Part shown: piece after piece, positions 26,409 to 36,909 of the stretch
Layout: every line of letters starts with the position of its first letter
Position numbering within the stretch: position 1 is the first letter of the stretch
Assembly: GCF_038443675.1 (NCBI RefSeq)
Contig: NZ_CP151762.1
Coordinates: 2,046,001 to 2,110,000, forward strand
Direction of reading: 5' to 3'
Origin: Yoonia sp. G8-12
GTDB taxonomy: Bacteria > Pseudomonadota > Alphaproteobacteria > Rhodobacterales > Rhodobacteraceae
DNA: 64,000 nt
The notes under the pieces: generated by a model
What the model was told of the DNA's origin: nothing
The model's input: the letters and a program-made list of their open reading frames with translations, nothing else
Database searches by the model: none
Translations under genes and position numbers: made by a program

Positions 26409-27881
26409 GTGACAAGTCGTCTGGGACAGCGGGCCCTCCACGGGCTAATTCTATGCGTAATTCTGGTATCAATGGTGTTCGCCCCTGTGCGTGCAACAGC
26501 GGCACCCTACGCGGCCATGGTGATGGACGCGCGGACGGGCGAGGTTTTGCATTCGCGCAACGCCGACACAGAGTTGCATCCGGCATCATTGACCAAAATG
26601 ATGACACTCTATGTCGCCTTTCAGGCGATCGAGCGCGGCGAGATCACACTTGATACCCCCGTGCGCATCAGCCGTCTGGCCGCATCAGAACCCCCTTCGA
26701 AACTGGGTTTGCGCGAAGGGCAAACTATTGCACTTCGCTTTTTGCTACGCGCTGCTGCCGTAAAGTCTGCCAATGACGCAGCCACGGCCATTGGCGAGGC
26801 GATTTCCGGATCGGAAGCGGCTTTTGCCACACGGATGAACCGCACGGCACGTGCGATGGGCATGCGCAATACGAACTTTCTGAACGCACACGGGCTAACC
26901 CAATCAGGCCATCTGTCGACTGCGCGCGATATGACTGTACTGGGCCGCCACGTAATTTATGACTTCCCACAGTATTATAACCTGTTCTCACGCCGCTCTG
27001 CGGACGCGGGCGTTGCAACCGTGCGCCACACCAACCGCCGCTGGCTTGATAGCTATGACGGCGGGGACGGCATCAAGACCGGATATACCCGGGCTGCAGG
27101 CTTCAATCTCGTCGCTTCAGCGCAGCGTGGCCAAGAGCGCGTCATTGCAACTGTCTTTGGCGGCTCATCTACTTCGGCGCGCAATGCCCGCATCACCGAG
27201 TTAATGGACATGGGCTTTAATCGCGCACCGTCACGCGCCACAGTTCGTCCTCCGAATCCACCCGCGCCGATGCTGTCCAGCTCTGACGGTGGCGGCCAGG
27301 CCAACCCTGGCAAGGTCGTGCGCGTCAGCGGCCTGGTGACACGCAGCATCCGCCCGACCGCGCGCCCGACAGCCGCGTCTGTTTCCGAAGAAATCCTTGT
27401 GGCCGCCGTTGATACCGATGTGATCAACGCAGCCATCGCCGATACGGTCAATGCGGCCGTTGCCGAAGCGCTCAGTGCAGCAACCCCAACAGCACCACCC
27501 ACCCAAGTCGTCGCGACCGCCGTTCCTGCGGTCACACCTGTATCTCGTCCCTCACCACAGACACAGGTCGCCGCTCTGACACCCCAAACCACCATCACAG
27601 ACACAGGACCAGAGGTCGTTACCCGCATCTCGACATCCGGTGGGCGGCATTGGGGTGTCAATGTGGGGCGGTATAATACGCGTCATGATGCCGAACGGGT
27701 CTTGTTGCGGGTCGCACTGAACGAAATGAGCACGCTTGATGGCTCGCTCCGCCGCGTGGTGCAGCGATCTGGCGGCTTTGACGCCAACTTCATGGGGTTG
27801 ACCCGTGAAGGTGCTGATCTGGCGTGTCGCCGTTTGCAGGCGCGCGGAACCACTTGCTTTATGATCGGATCAGAGGGCTAA
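26409..27881 (+). CDS. D-alanyl-D-alanine carboxypeptidase with C-terminal SPOR domain
   Basis: A 490-residue exported penicillin-binding protein. The GTG start (AGAGG nine bases upstream) gives a proper signal peptide ending near ATAAP; the next in-frame ATG would lose it. Active-site motifs are SLTKMM (SxxK) near residue 61, SAND (SxN) near 121 and KTG in GIKTGYTRAAGF near 222. A long alanine-, proline- and threonine-rich linker (about 275-405) leads to a C-terminal SPOR-like domain (about 410-490, HWGVNVGRYNTRHDAERVLL), which binds denuded glycan at division sites. It probably trims peptidoglycan pentapeptides. Confidence 0.92.
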   Translation: MTSRLGQRALHGLILCVILVSMVFAPVRATAAPYAAMVMDARTGEVLHSRNADTELHPASLTKMMTLYVAFQAIERGEITLDTPVRISRLAASEPPSKLGLREGQTIALRFLLRAAAVKSANDAATAIGEAISGSEAAFATRMNRTARAMGMRNTNFLNAHGLTQSGHLSTARDMTVLGRHVIYDFPQYYNLFSRRSADAGVATVRHTNRRWLDSYDGGDGIKTGYTRAAGFNLVASAQRGQERVIATVFGGSSTSARNARITELMDMGFNRAPSRATVRPPNPPAPMLSSSDGGGQANPGKVVRVSGLVTRSIRPTARPTAASVSEEILVAAVDTDVINAAIADTVNAAVAEALSAATPTAPPTQVVATAVPAVTPVSRPSPQTQVAALTPQTTITDTGPEVVTRISTSGGRHWGVNVGRYNTRHDAERVLLRVALNEMSTLDGSLRRVVQRSGGFDANFMGLTREGADLACRRLQARGTTCFMIGSEG

Positions 27882-27934
27882 GAGCGCCCCATAAGTCTTC
27901 CAAGATTTCGCATCAGAGTATTTGACAACTCTGG

Positions 27935-29533
27935 CTATGCAACCTTGCCTTCAAATGCTGCCGCCATCAGCGCGCGGGTATATTCTGTCTGCGGCGCATC
28001 AAATATCGCATCTGCATCACCCATTTCCACCACATCACCTTGCTTCATCACGATCACCTTGTGGGATAGCGCGCGCACGACCTTTAGGTCGTGACTGATA
28101 AACAGATAAGCCAGCCCATATTTCTGTTGCAAGTCACGCAACAACTGCACGATCTGCACCTGTACCGTCATATCCAGCGCCGAGGTCGGCTCATCCAAAA
28201 TCAGCAATTTGGGCCGAAGGATCATCGCGCGTGCGATCGCGATGCGTTGGCGCTGACCACCTGAAAATTCGTGCGGGTAGCGATCCATCAAGACCGGATC
28301 GAGACCCACCTCGCCCATGATTTCTGCCACCATATCGCGCCTGTCGCGCCCGGGCTCGACCTCATGCACGCCCAAACCTTCGGCGATGATTTCCGCAACT
28401 GTCATACGCGGGCTCAGCGAACCGTAAGGGTCTTGGAAAACGATCTGCATGTCACTGCGCAGGGGCCGCATCTGCCGTTGGTTCAAATGCTGGATATCTG
28501 CCCCACGAAACGTGATCCGCCCCTCGGACCTGATCAACCGCATCACTGCCAGCGCCAGCGTCGTCTTGCCAGATCCGCTTTCGCCCACGACGCCCAAGGT
28601 TTCGCCCGCACGTACCGTCAATGTAGCATCATTCACGGCTTTGATATGCCCCACCGTGCGCTTTAGCAGTCCGCGCTGGATCGGGAACCATATTCTGGCG
28701 CTCTTAGTTTCTAAAATCACGGGCGCGTCGGGTTGCACGGGGGCAGGCACACCGGTCGATTCCGCCGCCAAGAGCATCTGTGTGTAAGGATGCTGGGGGT
28801 TTGCAAAGAGTTCGGCAGTCGGCCCCGTTTCCACGATCAGACCGTCTTTCATCACACAGACCCGATCTGCGATCTTGCGCACGATCGTCAGGTCATGGGT
28901 GATAAAGAGCATTGACATGCCCTCGTTGTGCTTGAGGTCTGCCAGCAAATCCAGAATCTGCGCCTGAATGGTCACATCCAGCGCCGTCGTCGGTTCGTCA
29001 GCGATCAACAACTCTGGCCCGTTTGCCAGCGCCATGGCAATCATTACCCTTTGGCGTTGGCCGCCCGAAAGTTGATGTGGATAGGCCCCAAGCCGGCTTT
29101 CAGCATCGCGGATGCCCACGCGCTCGAGCAGTTCGATAATCCGCACACGCACCGCAGGACCACGTAGGCCTTGATGCAATTCGATACTTTCGGCCAGCTG
29201 CTTTTCCAGCGTATGCAGCGGGTTGAGCGACGTCATCGGCTCTTGAAAAATAAAGCTGATGTCGTTGCCGCGCACACGGCGCAAAGCGCGTTCATCAGCG
29301 CCGACCATTTCTTCGCCTGCGTATTTGATGGAGCCCGCCATCACAGCGCTATCCCCCAACAATTGCACGGTGGAAAGCGCGGTCACGGATTTGCCAGACC
29401 CGCTCTCACCCACAATGGCAACGGTTTCGCCCTTTTGCACCTGAAACGACACGCCTTTGACCGCATGTGTAGTGCCACCATCCTGCCGGAAAGCAACGCG
29501 CAGGTTATTCACATCAAGGACAGCGGTATTCAT
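27935..29533 (-). CDS. yejF: Peptide ABC transporter, dual ATP-binding protein (YejF type)
   Basis: A 532-residue fusion of two ABC ATPase domains. Each half has Walker A ([10 protein letters not shown] near 39, [10 protein letters not shown] near 317), signature LSGGQRQRV / FSGGQRQRI and Walker B ([24 protein letters not shown]). This double architecture is typical of YejF, DppDF fusions and GsiA. It is the last gene of a four-gene leftward operon and overlaps yejE by four bases. It powers uptake of oligopeptides or microcin C-like compounds through YejBE. Confidence 0.93.
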   Translation of the reverse strand: MNTAVLDVNNLRVAFRQDGGTTHAVKGVSFQVQKGETVAIVGESGSGKSVTALSTVQLLGDSAVMAGSIKYAGEEMVGADERALRRVRGNDISFIFQEPMTSLNPLHTLEKQLAESIELHQGLRGPAVRVRIIELLERVGIRDAESRLGAYPHQLSGGQRQRVMIAMALANGPELLIADEPTTALDVTIQAQILDLLADLKHNEGMSMLFITHDLTIVRKIADRVCVMKDGLIVETGPTAELFANPQHPYTQMLLAAESTGVPAPVQPDAPVILETKSARIWFPIQRGLLKRTVGHIKAVNDATLTVRAGETLGVVGESGSGKTTLALAVMRLIRSEGRITFRGADIQHLNQRQMRPLRSDMQIVFQDPYGSLSPRMTVAEIIAEGLGVHEVEPGRDRRDMVAEIMGEVGLDPVLMDRYPHEFSGGQRQRIAIARAMILRPKLLILDEPTSALDMTVQVQIVQLLRDLQQKYGLAYLFISHDLKVVRALSHKVIVMKQGDVVEMGDADAIFDAPQTEYTRALMAAAFEGKVA

Positions 29534-30714
29534 CGTGCGTTCGCCTTAGAGGCTTCGGTCTCAAAAATGGTTTCATCCTTCACCATGGCCCCATCGGCAA
29601 CAAAGGTTTTGCGCGGATCAAAGGCATCGCGGACGCCCTCAAAGACAAAAACCAAAAGCGACAGCATAATTGCAAATGTGAAAAATGCGGTGAAACCCAG
29701 CCAAGGCGCTTGCAGGTTCTGTTTGGCCTGCAAGGTCATCTCGCCCAGTGACGGGGCCGAAGAGGGCAGGCCGAAGCCCAAGAAATCAAGCGATGCCAAA
29801 CCGCCGATGGCCCCTGTGACCAGAAACGGCAGCATCGTCACCGTGGCCACCATCGCATTAGGCAGCATATGGCGGAACATGATCGTCCGGTCACGCACGC
29901 CCAGCGCACGTGCAGCGCGAACGTATTCCAGATTGCGCGCACGCAGGAATTCAGCCCTGACAACCCCGACAAGGGCGGGCCATCCGAACAGCACTGTCAG
30001 GAATACAAGGAGCCAGTAACTTCGCCCCAAGATCGCAAAGACAATGATGATCACATAAAGCGACGGCATCCCTGTCCAGATTTCAATGAAACGCTGGAAA
30101 ATCAGATCGGTCCAGCCACCAAAGTAGCCTTGGACGGCCCCCGCCATGATCCCGATGATCGACGCAGCAACAGTCACAGTCAGCGCAAATGTGACCGAGA
30201 GGCGGAAGCCGTAAATCACCCGCGCCAGCACATCGCGCTTGGTATCATCGGTCCCAAGCCAGTTATCGGCACTCGGCGGGGCCGGTGCGACGCCGCCCAC
30301 ATCCACGATGGTGTTGTATGAATACGGAATGACCGGCCAGAGCATCCACCCCGCCTCAAAATCACCGTCCAGTGTCTCACCTGCGTCAACAGCGGCGATG
30401 AGCGTGTCGGGGTCATCAAAACACTCTTGCAGTCCACCCGTGACGATCAGGCAATCGACCTCAACCTCGCCATAGCCTGCCTCGGTCGGGAAATCACCGC
30501 CAAAGTCCTGCTCGGAGTAGAAGCTGAAGATCGGCATCCGGATTTCGCCGCGATAGCTGACGGCGATGGGTTTGTCGTTGGCGATGAATTCCGCAAAAAG
30601 CGACAGACCAAACAGAATGCTGAAGATGATCAGTGACCATGTCGCGCGCCTGTTGCGGCGGAAATTCCGCACGCGGCGTTGGTTCAGCGGGGACAGGAAA
30701 GGACGTTTCACCAT
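29530..30714 (-). CDS. yejE: Peptide ABC transporter permease (YejE type)
   Basis: A 394-residue permease with one helix near residue 28-45, a long periplasmic loop (about 50-165) and a C-terminal five-helix BPD_transp_1 domain with EAA-like loop LRARNLEYVRAARALGV near 270. The long first loop with EQDFGGDFPTEAGYG is characteristic of YejE rather than DppC/OppC. The start overlaps the yejB stop by one base. Confidence 0.93.
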   Translation of the reverse strand: MVKRPFLSPLNQRRVRNFRRNRRATWSLIIFSILFGLSLFAEFIANDKPIAVSYRGEIRMPIFSFYSEQDFGGDFPTEAGYGEVEVDCLIVTGGLQECFDDPDTLIAAVDAGETLDGDFEAGWMLWPVIPYSYNTIVDVGGVAPAPPSADNWLGTDDTKRDVLARVIYGFRLSVTFALTVTVAASIIGIMAGAVQGYFGGWTDLIFQRFIEIWTGMPSLYVIIIVFAILGRSYWLLVFLTVLFGWPALVGVVRAEFLRARNLEYVRAARALGVRDRTIMFRHMLPNAMVATVTMLPFLVTGAIGGLASLDFLGFGLPSSAPSLGEMTLQAKQNLQAPWLGFTAFFTFAIMLSLLVFVFEGVRDAFDPRKTFVADGAMVKDETIFETEASKANAR

Positions 30715-31787
30715 CAGTTCCGCGCCTCGAAATCAATGCGCGGGTCGATCAGCACATAGGTCAAATCCGTCAAAATCCCCACGACCAAACCAATCAGTGA
30801 AAAGGCAAAGAGCGTACCGAACACCACGGGATAATCGCGCGCAACCGCCGCCTCAAATCCCAAACGGCCCAGACCGTCTAGCGAGAAGAGCGTTTCGATA
30901 ATCAGCGAGCCACCGAAGAACACCCCGATAAAGAGCGCAGGAAAACCCGAGATCACAATCAGCATCGCGTTACGGAACACATGGCCATAAAGCACGCGGC
31001 TCTCGGACAGGCCCTTTGCGCGGGCGGTGATCACGTATTGCTTTTTGATCTCGTCCAGAAAGCTGTTCTTGGTCAGCAGAGTCAGCGTGGCAAAGGCCGA
31101 TATGGTCGAGGCCAGTACCGGCAAGGTGATGTGCCAGAAGTAATCAAGCACTTTGCCGATCAAAGACAGTTCTTCGAAATTAGCCGAGGTCAGGCCGCGC
31201 AGCGGGAAGATGCGGAAGTAAGACCCGCCTGCAAAGAGCACGATCAGCAGGATTGCGAACAAAAACCCCGGAATTGCATAGCCCACGATGATCGCGCCCG
31301 AGGTCCATGTGTCAAAGGGTGTGCCATCGCGCACGGCCTTTTTGATGCCCAGCGGGATCGAAATCATATAGGCGATCAAGGTCGACCAAAGCCCCAAGGT
31401 GATCGACACCGGCATCTTTTCCAACACCAGATCCAGCACGCTGATCGAGCGGAAATAGCTCTCACCGAAATCAAAGCGCATGTAGTTCCACATCATATTC
31501 AGGAAACGTTCCAAGGGCGGTTTATCAAACCCGAATTCGCGCTCAAGATCGGCGATGAAATCCGCAGGCAGGCCGCGCCCTCCGATGTAATCGCTGTCGC
31601 CGCCGTCCACCAATTCGCTGCCACCGCCAGAGATGCCTTCAAAGACATCTCCGCCGCCTTCAAGCTCGGCTAGGATCTGTTCGATCGGCCCGCCGGGCAC
31701 AAATTGCGTCAGCGAAAAGTTGATGATCATGATTCCCAGAAGGGTGGGAATCACCAGCAACAAACGCCTGAGGATATATGCGCCCAC
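30714..31787 (-). CDS. yejB: Peptide ABC transporter permease (YejB type)
   Basis: A 357-residue permease. The opening [21 protein letters not shown] is the DppB/OppB/YejB first helix, followed by an acidic, glycine-rich periplasmic insert (about 45-80) typical of YejB, then the permease core with EAA-like loop [20 protein letters not shown] near 240. It follows yejA after nine bases. Confidence 0.93.
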   Translation of the reverse strand: MGAYILRRLLLVIPTLLGIMIINFSLTQFVPGGPIEQILAELEGGGDVFEGISGGGSELVDGGDSDYIGGRGLPADFIADLEREFGFDKPPLERFLNMMWNYMRFDFGESYFRSISVLDLVLEKMPVSITLGLWSTLIAYMISIPLGIKKAVRDGTPFDTWTSGAIIVGYAIPGFLFAILLIVLFAGGSYFRIFPLRGLTSANFEELSLIGKVLDYFWHITLPVLASTISAFATLTLLTKNSFLDEIKKQYVITARAKGLSESRVLYGHVFRNAMLIVISGFPALFIGVFFGGSLIIETLFSLDGLGRLGFEAAVARDYPVVFGTLFAFSLIGLVVGILTDLTYVLIDPRIDFEARN

Positions 31788-31796
31788 GTCAGTAAC

Positions 31797-33716
31797 CTAC
31801 TGAAACGCACCGGCGGCGCGCATTTCGGCGCCAACCGCTTCGTCATACCACCAGTTATCAAGCGGTGCTAAGCCAAGCGGCGGGATCTCTTTGAACCGGT
31901 ACATGTCATAGTAGGCGACAGTGTGAACACCCTTTTGCCACTGCGGAATCCAGAACCGCTCGGCGCGCAAAACGCGATCCAAAGCGCGGGTGCGGATGGC
32001 CAAATCATCAAGCGTCGCGGCGACCACGATTTCATCAATCAAACGGTCCACTGCTGGCATTTTCAGGCGCATCGGATTACGCGAGCTATCCTCAGCCGCA
32101 GCCGATCCGAAAAATTGCGCCAACTGCTGGCCGGGCTCGTACCCCTGCCCCAAGGATGCGTTGACGATATCAAATGTGCCGGCACGCCGCCGCTCGATGA
32201 ATTGGGAAGTATCAACGCGCTCAAGCTTTGCTTCCACGCCCAGACGTTTGAGGTTTTCAACAATTGGATTGATCACACGGTCAAATTGCGGAGACCGCTC
32301 GAGAAAAGTCACGTCCAGCAGCTCGCCATCTTTGCGCCGCATCCCGTCATCACCGGTCAGCCAGCCCGCGTCATCCAGCAAAGCCGAGGCTGCGCGCAAC
32401 TGCCCACGGTCAAGCGGGCGGTCAGACGTGCTCGAGGCTGGCGGAATGACAGCTTCGTCCGTCAGGATCGCCGCATCAAGCAGTCCCTCATCAACAAGCG
32501 GCTGCAAGACCGCGATTTCCTCTGGCGATGGCGCGCCGACGGCCTTGAGGTCGGAATTATCCCAGAACGATTCAGGGCGTTCATAAAGACCATAGAACAA
32601 GGTTTCGTTCATCCACTCGAAGTTCACCATCAAGGTGATCGCTTCGCGGACCCGCTGGTCCTGAAATTTCTCTTGATTGAGGTTAAAGACAAAGCCCTGA
32701 CCGGTGCCGATGTTGCCGTCTGGCAGTTCCTCAACCGTCACCCAGCCTTGTTCGCGGGCGGGAAAGTCATAGCCGGTCGCCCACTGCAAAGAGCTGTTTT
32801 CATTACGGAAAGTGTAGATGCCAGATTTAAAGGCCTCAAAGGCGGCACTGCTATCGGCAAAATACTCAACCCGAATGGTCTCAAAGTTGTTGCGGCCCTG
32901 ATTGATCGGCAGATCAGCGCCCCACCAATTCGGATCATAGCGGTAGATGATCTGCCGACCGATATCGACGTCGTCCAGACGGTAGGGTCCGGTCCCCATA
33001 AAGGGGGCATCAGCGGTTTCATCCAAACGCACTTCGTTTTCTTCAAACCACGCTTGCGACCACGCTGATGTGCCGCCTGCCCACGTTACAACGTCGCGGC
33101 GCGGTGCCTCTGGCGTAAAGTTGAAGCGAATGCGATGTGTATCCAGAACCTCAACGCTCTCGATGAACTGCGAATAGACGCTGCGATATTCGGTGATCCC
33201 CTGCTCGAGTGGTATCTCAAACGAAAACTTGATGTCCTGCGCAGTCATTGTGGTGCCGTCCCAGAACTTCACATCGTCGCGCAGGTTAAAGATCACCCAG
33301 TCGCGGCTTTCCGGATATTCAAGCGTTTCGCAAAGGTAACAATAGGCACCATAGGGGTCATCAAGCGCCGATGTCAGGATGGATTCGTACCCAATTGTGG
33401 CAAGTGCCGCAGGCACGCCTTTGCGCGTGTAGATGTTAAAGCTGTCAAACGTGCCCTGTGCCGACTGTGAAAATTCACCGCCTTTGGGCGCGTCGGGATT
33501 GACGTAATCCAGCACCGTATCGGGGCCGTATTTCAATTCACCGAAATTTGCGTAGCCGTGGCTGACTGTCACACCCTCATGCGCATCTGCAAACGCCTCG
33601 CTGGCCGCCCAAAGTGCTGCGACGCCAATGACAGACCCCAAGGCCCATGTCTGCAACAGGTGTGCAGGATCGCGGTGAACCTTGGTTGTGGCACATGAAC
33701 GGGGTGTCTTCTGCAT
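31797..33716 (-). CDS. yejA: Peptide ABC transporter substrate-binding protein (YejA type)
   Basis: A 639-residue SBP_bac_5 protein with a long signal peptide (about 44 residues, hydrophobic core ALGSVIGVAALWAA, cleavage near AFADA). The mature start includes YGPDTVLDYVNPDAPKGGEF and the family's DVKFWDGTTMTAQDIKFSFE near residue 150, matching YejA-like peptide receptors, which take longer or modified peptides than DppA. It is the first gene of the yejABEF order and so is likely the most highly made. Confidence 0.92.
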   Translation of the reverse strand: MQKTPRSCATTKVHRDPAHLLQTWALGSVIGVAALWAASEAFADAHEGVTVSHGYANFGELKYGPDTVLDYVNPDAPKGGEFSQSAQGTFDSFNIYTRKGVPAALATIGYESILTSALDDPYGAYCYLCETLEYPESRDWVIFNLRDDVKFWDGTTMTAQDIKFSFEIPLEQGITEYRSVYSQFIESVEVLDTHRIRFNFTPEAPRRDVVTWAGGTSAWSQAWFEENEVRLDETADAPFMGTGPYRLDDVDIGRQIIYRYDPNWWGADLPINQGRNNFETIRVEYFADSSAAFEAFKSGIYTFRNENSSLQWATGYDFPAREQGWVTVEELPDGNIGTGQGFVFNLNQEKFQDQRVREAITLMVNFEWMNETLFYGLYERPESFWDNSDLKAVGAPSPEEIAVLQPLVDEGLLDAAILTDEAVIPPASSTSDRPLDRGQLRAASALLDDAGWLTGDDGMRRKDGELLDVTFLERSPQFDRVINPIVENLKRLGVEAKLERVDTSQFIERRRAGTFDIVNASLGQGYEPGQQLAQFFGSAAAEDSSRNPMRLKMPAVDRLIDEIVVAATLDDLAIRTRALDRVLRAERFWIPQWQKGVHTVAYYDMYRFKEIPPLGLAPLDNWWYDEAVGAEMRAAGAFQ

Positions 33717-33831
33717 CAGTGTCTCCGGGTTATGGGCGTCTTCAGTTGTCTACATGAAGTAAATGGAGAGTTTGGCAAAGTTTCAAGTTGAGTTTCCGTG
33801 ATCGCACGGTGACAAATTTGTAATCGTGCAA

Positions 33832-33860
33832 GAAAAAGGGCCGCCCAAGCGGACGGCCCC
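33832..33860 (-). terminator. Rho-independent terminator of the cytochrome c gene
   Basis: On the minus strand, a GC stem whose outer arms GGGCCG/CGGCCC pair over an inner CCGC-TTGG-GCGG-like core is followed by TTTTTCT. It lies about 25 bases after the cytochrome c stop at 33884. Confidence 0.8.
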
Positions 33861-33883
33861 CCACAAACCATTCGTCGTCGGGT

Positions 33884-34408
33884 TTAGCCGCCGATCGTTG
33901 CGAGGTATGCAATCAGGTCTGCACGATCTTCTGCGCTACGCATCCCGTTATAGCTCATCGCTGTACCAGGCGCATATCCACGCGGGTTTTCAAGGAAAGC
34001 ATTGAGGTTTTCCGGTGACCAGACATCCGCAACCTCGGCCAGTGCACCGGAGTAGTTGAAATCATCATAGAACTGCACTGGGCGATTAACGACGCCGTAA
34101 AGCGCGGGTCCTGTTCCATGCTCGCCGGATTCAAGCGCGTGGCAAGACCGGCACCCACGCCAGAGGCCTTCACCGTCTTCCGCACTGGCAGATGCGAAGA
34201 CGACCGAGAATGGCACCTCTTCTACTTCTTCAACTTCGTCGCCTTCAGCACCTTCGACTTCAATGACATACGCCTGTTCACCGTAGTGTCCGCCGCTATG
34301 ATAAATTTCTTCGGCAAGCCACGCGCCAAGCAAGAATACAAGAAGGGTGCTGCAAAGACCGCCGATGATTTTAGTCGTTGTCATTGTGTCGAACATGTCG
34401 CGTTCCAT
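33884..34408 (-). CDS. Membrane-anchored c-type cytochrome (cytochrome cy/c552-like)
   Basis: A 174-residue protein with an uncleaved N-terminal helix (about 14-32, IIGGLCSTLLVFLLGAWLA), an acidic linker (EVEGAEGDEVEEVEEV) and a class I cytochrome c domain. The heme motif is CRSCH near residue 96 and the methionine ligand is in GTAMSYNG near 148. Such anchored cytochromes carry electrons from the bc1 complex to terminal oxidases in Rhodobacterales. A second start four codons in is possible. The gene is divergent from pheA. Confidence 0.88.
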   Translation of the reverse strand: MERDMFDTMTTTKIIGGLCSTLLVFLLGAWLAEEIYHSGGHYGEQAYVIEVEGAEGDEVEEVEEVPFSVVFASASAEDGEGLWRGCRSCHALESGEHGTGPALYGVVNRPVQFYDDFNYSGALAEVADVWSPENLNAFLENPRGYAPGTAMSYNGMRSAEDRADLIAYLATIGG

Positions 34409-34517
34409 TCAGTAGAAAGTTTCGCAGGTATCTATCCGCTTCCCACACCGAGTTGCAAGGTATACTGGCGCGACCTAACGCCCCTTTTTTGGGTCAAACA
34501 GCACGGAGATCACAGTG

Positions 34518-35372
34518 ATGTCGCAGAAAATCGCATTTCAAGGTGAGTTGGGCGCGTATGGACACGAGGCATGCGTGACCGCGCGGCCCGACTTTACGCC
34601 ATTGCCTTGCACCACTTTTGAAACCGCGATTGAAGCTGTGCGCAGCGGTGCGGCGGACCTTGGCATGATCGCGGTCGAGAACTCGACCTATGGCCGTGTT
34701 GCCGACGTGCACTCACTGTTGCCGGAAAGTGGTTTGCATATCGTGGATGAAACTTTCGTGCGGGTGCATATCAATCTGCTTGGCAAACCTGATGCATCGC
34801 TTGGCGATATCAAAGAGGCCCACGGGCATCCTGTGATCTTACCCCAGTGCGGGGAATTCCTGCGTGCCCATCAGATTACACCGCGCACCAGCACCGATAA
34901 CGCCCGCGCCGCGCGCGAAGTGGCGTCCGGCGATGATCCCAGCATCGCAGCTCTCGCATCAGAGCTTGCCGCTGAAATCTATGGCCTCAAGGTTCTGGCC
35001 CGCCATATCGAGGATCACGCCCGCAACACCACGCGCTTTTTGATAATGGCACGACAGCCTGATTACACCCGCCGTGGCACATCCGGCATGATGACCAGCT
35101 TTGTGTTTCGGGTGCGCAACATTCCGGCAGCACTTTATAAGGCGATGGGTGGTTTTGCCACCAATGGCGTCAACATGACCAAGCTGGAAAGCTATATGGT
35201 AGGCGGGGAATTCACCGCAACGCAGTTCTACGCCGAAATTGAAGGCCATCCCGATGATGCCAACGTCCAACTTGCGATGGAAGAGTTGGGTTACTTTACC
35301 GACCATCTTCTGGTGATGGGTGTCTACCCCGCCGCCGCCAGACGGCACGAAAAGGTTGCAAGCGGGGCTTAA
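34518..35372 (+). CDS. pheA: Prephenate dehydratase
   Basis: A stand-alone 284-residue enzyme of phenylalanine synthesis converting prephenate to phenylpyruvate. It opens KIAFQGELGAYGHEAC, has AVENSTYGRVADVHSLL near residue 55 and the catalytic threonine-arginine-phenylalanine in HARNTTRFLIMA near 168. The C-terminal ACT domain (about 190-275) has GGFATNGVNMTKLESY, the phenylalanine-sensing region. ATG 34518 is chosen over the adjacent GTG 34515 for spacing to GGAG at 34505. Confidence 0.95.
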   Translation: MSQKIAFQGELGAYGHEACVTARPDFTPLPCTTFETAIEAVRSGAADLGMIAVENSTYGRVADVHSLLPESGLHIVDETFVRVHINLLGKPDASLGDIKEAHGHPVILPQCGEFLRAHQITPRTSTDNARAAREVASGDDPSIAALASELAAEIYGLKVLARHIEDHARNTTRFLIMARQPDYTRRGTSGMMTSFVFRVRNIPAALYKAMGGFATNGVNMTKLESYMVGGEFTATQFYAEIEGHPDDANVQLAMEELGYFTDHLLVMGVYPAAARRHEKVASGA

Positions 35373-35385
35373 GGGGGCAAACGAT

Positions 35386-35850
35386 TTACTGCCCGCGCCG
35401 GTAATCATCCTCGACCATTTCAGCGTAATCAAGGACACGCGCCTTGAAACGCTTGGTCAGCTTGGTTTTTGCCAATTTGAGCGACTGCAGCAGAAGACGC
35501 GCTGTAAGCGTTTTGGCCTTCAACTCAAACGACACCATCACGCGGGTTCGAGTGGCAGACAGTGCGATCAGTTCAACCTGGGTATCGGCGGTCAGGCCAT
35601 CCGATTGGCTTGCAATCTGCAGTGCGTGGTCCGGCTCAAGCTTGGCCAGCGCGGCCTCAACCTTTCGTGCGCGTCCCCGAAAATCAAAGGAAATGTCCCA
35701 AACCGTGCCAACCGCAGGCGCGGCGTCTGACCGGCGACTAACAGCAATCCCCTGCCTGAGCGCGCGGCGTTCGAAAGCCGCAAAATCACTGATACGTCCA
35801 TAGACATAAGAGAGTGGCGCCTCGATATCTTCGCGTGTGCTCAACTTCAT
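35386..35850 (-). CDS. SRPBCC family protein
   Basis: A 154-residue protein with the START/polyketide-cyclase fold pattern: an N-terminal strand and helix (IEAPLSYVYGRISDFAAFERRAL), long alternating strands, and a C-terminal amphipathic helix rich in lysine and arginine. The family binds hydrophobic ligands; no catalytic role can be assigned. It is convergent with pheA and follows nudC on the same strand. Confidence 0.75.
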   Translation of the reverse strand: MKLSTREDIEAPLSYVYGRISDFAAFERRALRQGIAVSRRSDAAPAVGTVWDISFDFRGRARKVEAALAKLEPDHALQIASQSDGLTADTQVELIALSATRTRVMVSFELKAKTLTARLLLQSLKLAKTKLTKRFKARVLDYAEMVEDDYRRGQ

Positions 35851-35871
35851 CGCGGTCTCCTTTGCTTCTTT

Positions 35872-36819
35872 CTAGTCCAACCGGTCCGACAGCCACGCCT
35901 CAAGCAGGAAGTGCGCAATCGCACCCTTTCGGGCAGGTAACAGCTTGGGGTGGTTGCCCGCAAAGGCCTCTGCCATTTCCTCACGAGTGATCCACATTGC
36001 ATCTTCGATTTCTTCAGGGTCAATCGTCAGATCTTTGTTCAGCGCTTCACCAGCACAACCGAACATCAAAGAGGCCGGAAATGGCCACGGTTGGCTGGCC
36101 AGATAAGATACGGCACCCACGCGCACACCTGCTTCTTCAAAAACCTCTCGGCGCACTGCCGCTTCAATAGTTTCGCCCGGTTCCACAAAACCCGCCAGCA
36201 AAGAATACATTCCTTCGGGCCATCCAGGCGACCGCCCCACCAGCACCGCATTGCCGTGGGTGATCAACATAATCACAACCGGATCAGTACGGGGGAAGTG
36301 ATGCCCGCCACAAGCCGCGCAATTGCGCTGCCAGCCGCCCATTGCCATCGCACTCTCGACCCCGCAGCGTGCGCAAAAGCGGTGCGACCTGTGCCATTCC
36401 ATCACCGCCTTGGCGGTCGCGGCCAACTCTGCGTCACGCGGGGAAAGGCGGGTCATGATCGCGCGAAGCTCTGCAAAAGCGGCGTCCGGCACAGCAGGAT
36501 GATGCTGTTCAGAAGGGTCCAGAAAGGAATTGAGCGTTTCGGCATCCAATTCCGCAGGCGTCCATGCCGAAAAATCAGCGGCAAAAACCGGTGCGCCGCC
36601 CTCACGGCCCAGCAAGATCAGGTCTGTCGCGGCATCTGCCATCGCAGCATGATCCATTGGAAGACGGACCAAGGTATCGCCCGCAACCATTGGCTTGCCA
36701 CGCCATAGGGGGATTACTTGCGCATCGGCCTGCGACTTCAGGTCATCTGCCTGCGCGCGCAATTCAGCGGCACGGTTGAGGGCTGATCCACCAAAGGTAA
36801 CTGTTTCTGCAATCTTCAT
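35872..36819 (-). CDS. nudC: NAD(+) diphosphatase / NAD-decapping enzyme
   Basis: A 315-residue NudC with three parts: an N-terminal domain, a zinc ribbon (CARCGVES ... CAACGG near residues 153-175) and a Nudix domain. The Nudix box is GFVEPGETIEAAVRREVFEE near 214 and the NADH-specific array SQPWPFPASLMFG follows near 246. It cleaves NAD(H) to NMN(H) and AMP and can remove NAD caps from RNA. Confidence 0.96.
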   Translation of the reverse strand: MKIAETVTFGGSALNRAAELRAQADDLKSQADAQVIPLWRGKPMVAGDTLVRLPMDHAAMADAATDLILLGREGGAPVFAADFSAWTPAELDAETLNSFLDPSEQHHPAVPDAAFAELRAIMTRLSPRDAELAATAKAVMEWHRSHRFCARCGVESAMAMGGWQRNCAACGGHHFPRTDPVVIMLITHGNAVLVGRSPGWPEGMYSLLAGFVEPGETIEAAVRREVFEEAGVRVGAVSYLASQPWPFPASLMFGCAGEALNKDLTIDPEEIEDAMWITREEMAEAFAGNHPKLLPARKGAIAHFLLEAWLSDRLD

Positions 36820-36909
36820 CGCGCCGAAATGCCATGGACCTTGCGCAAGTACAATTTTTTTCCGGACCTATCTTGCGGCCCTATTGAAACTTCACTCTAA
36901 GGTTGTGCT

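Noticed and set aside
31923..33068. Plus-strand ORF of 381 codons opposite yejA
   Set aside because: Antisense to a convincing binding protein with no recognisable domain.
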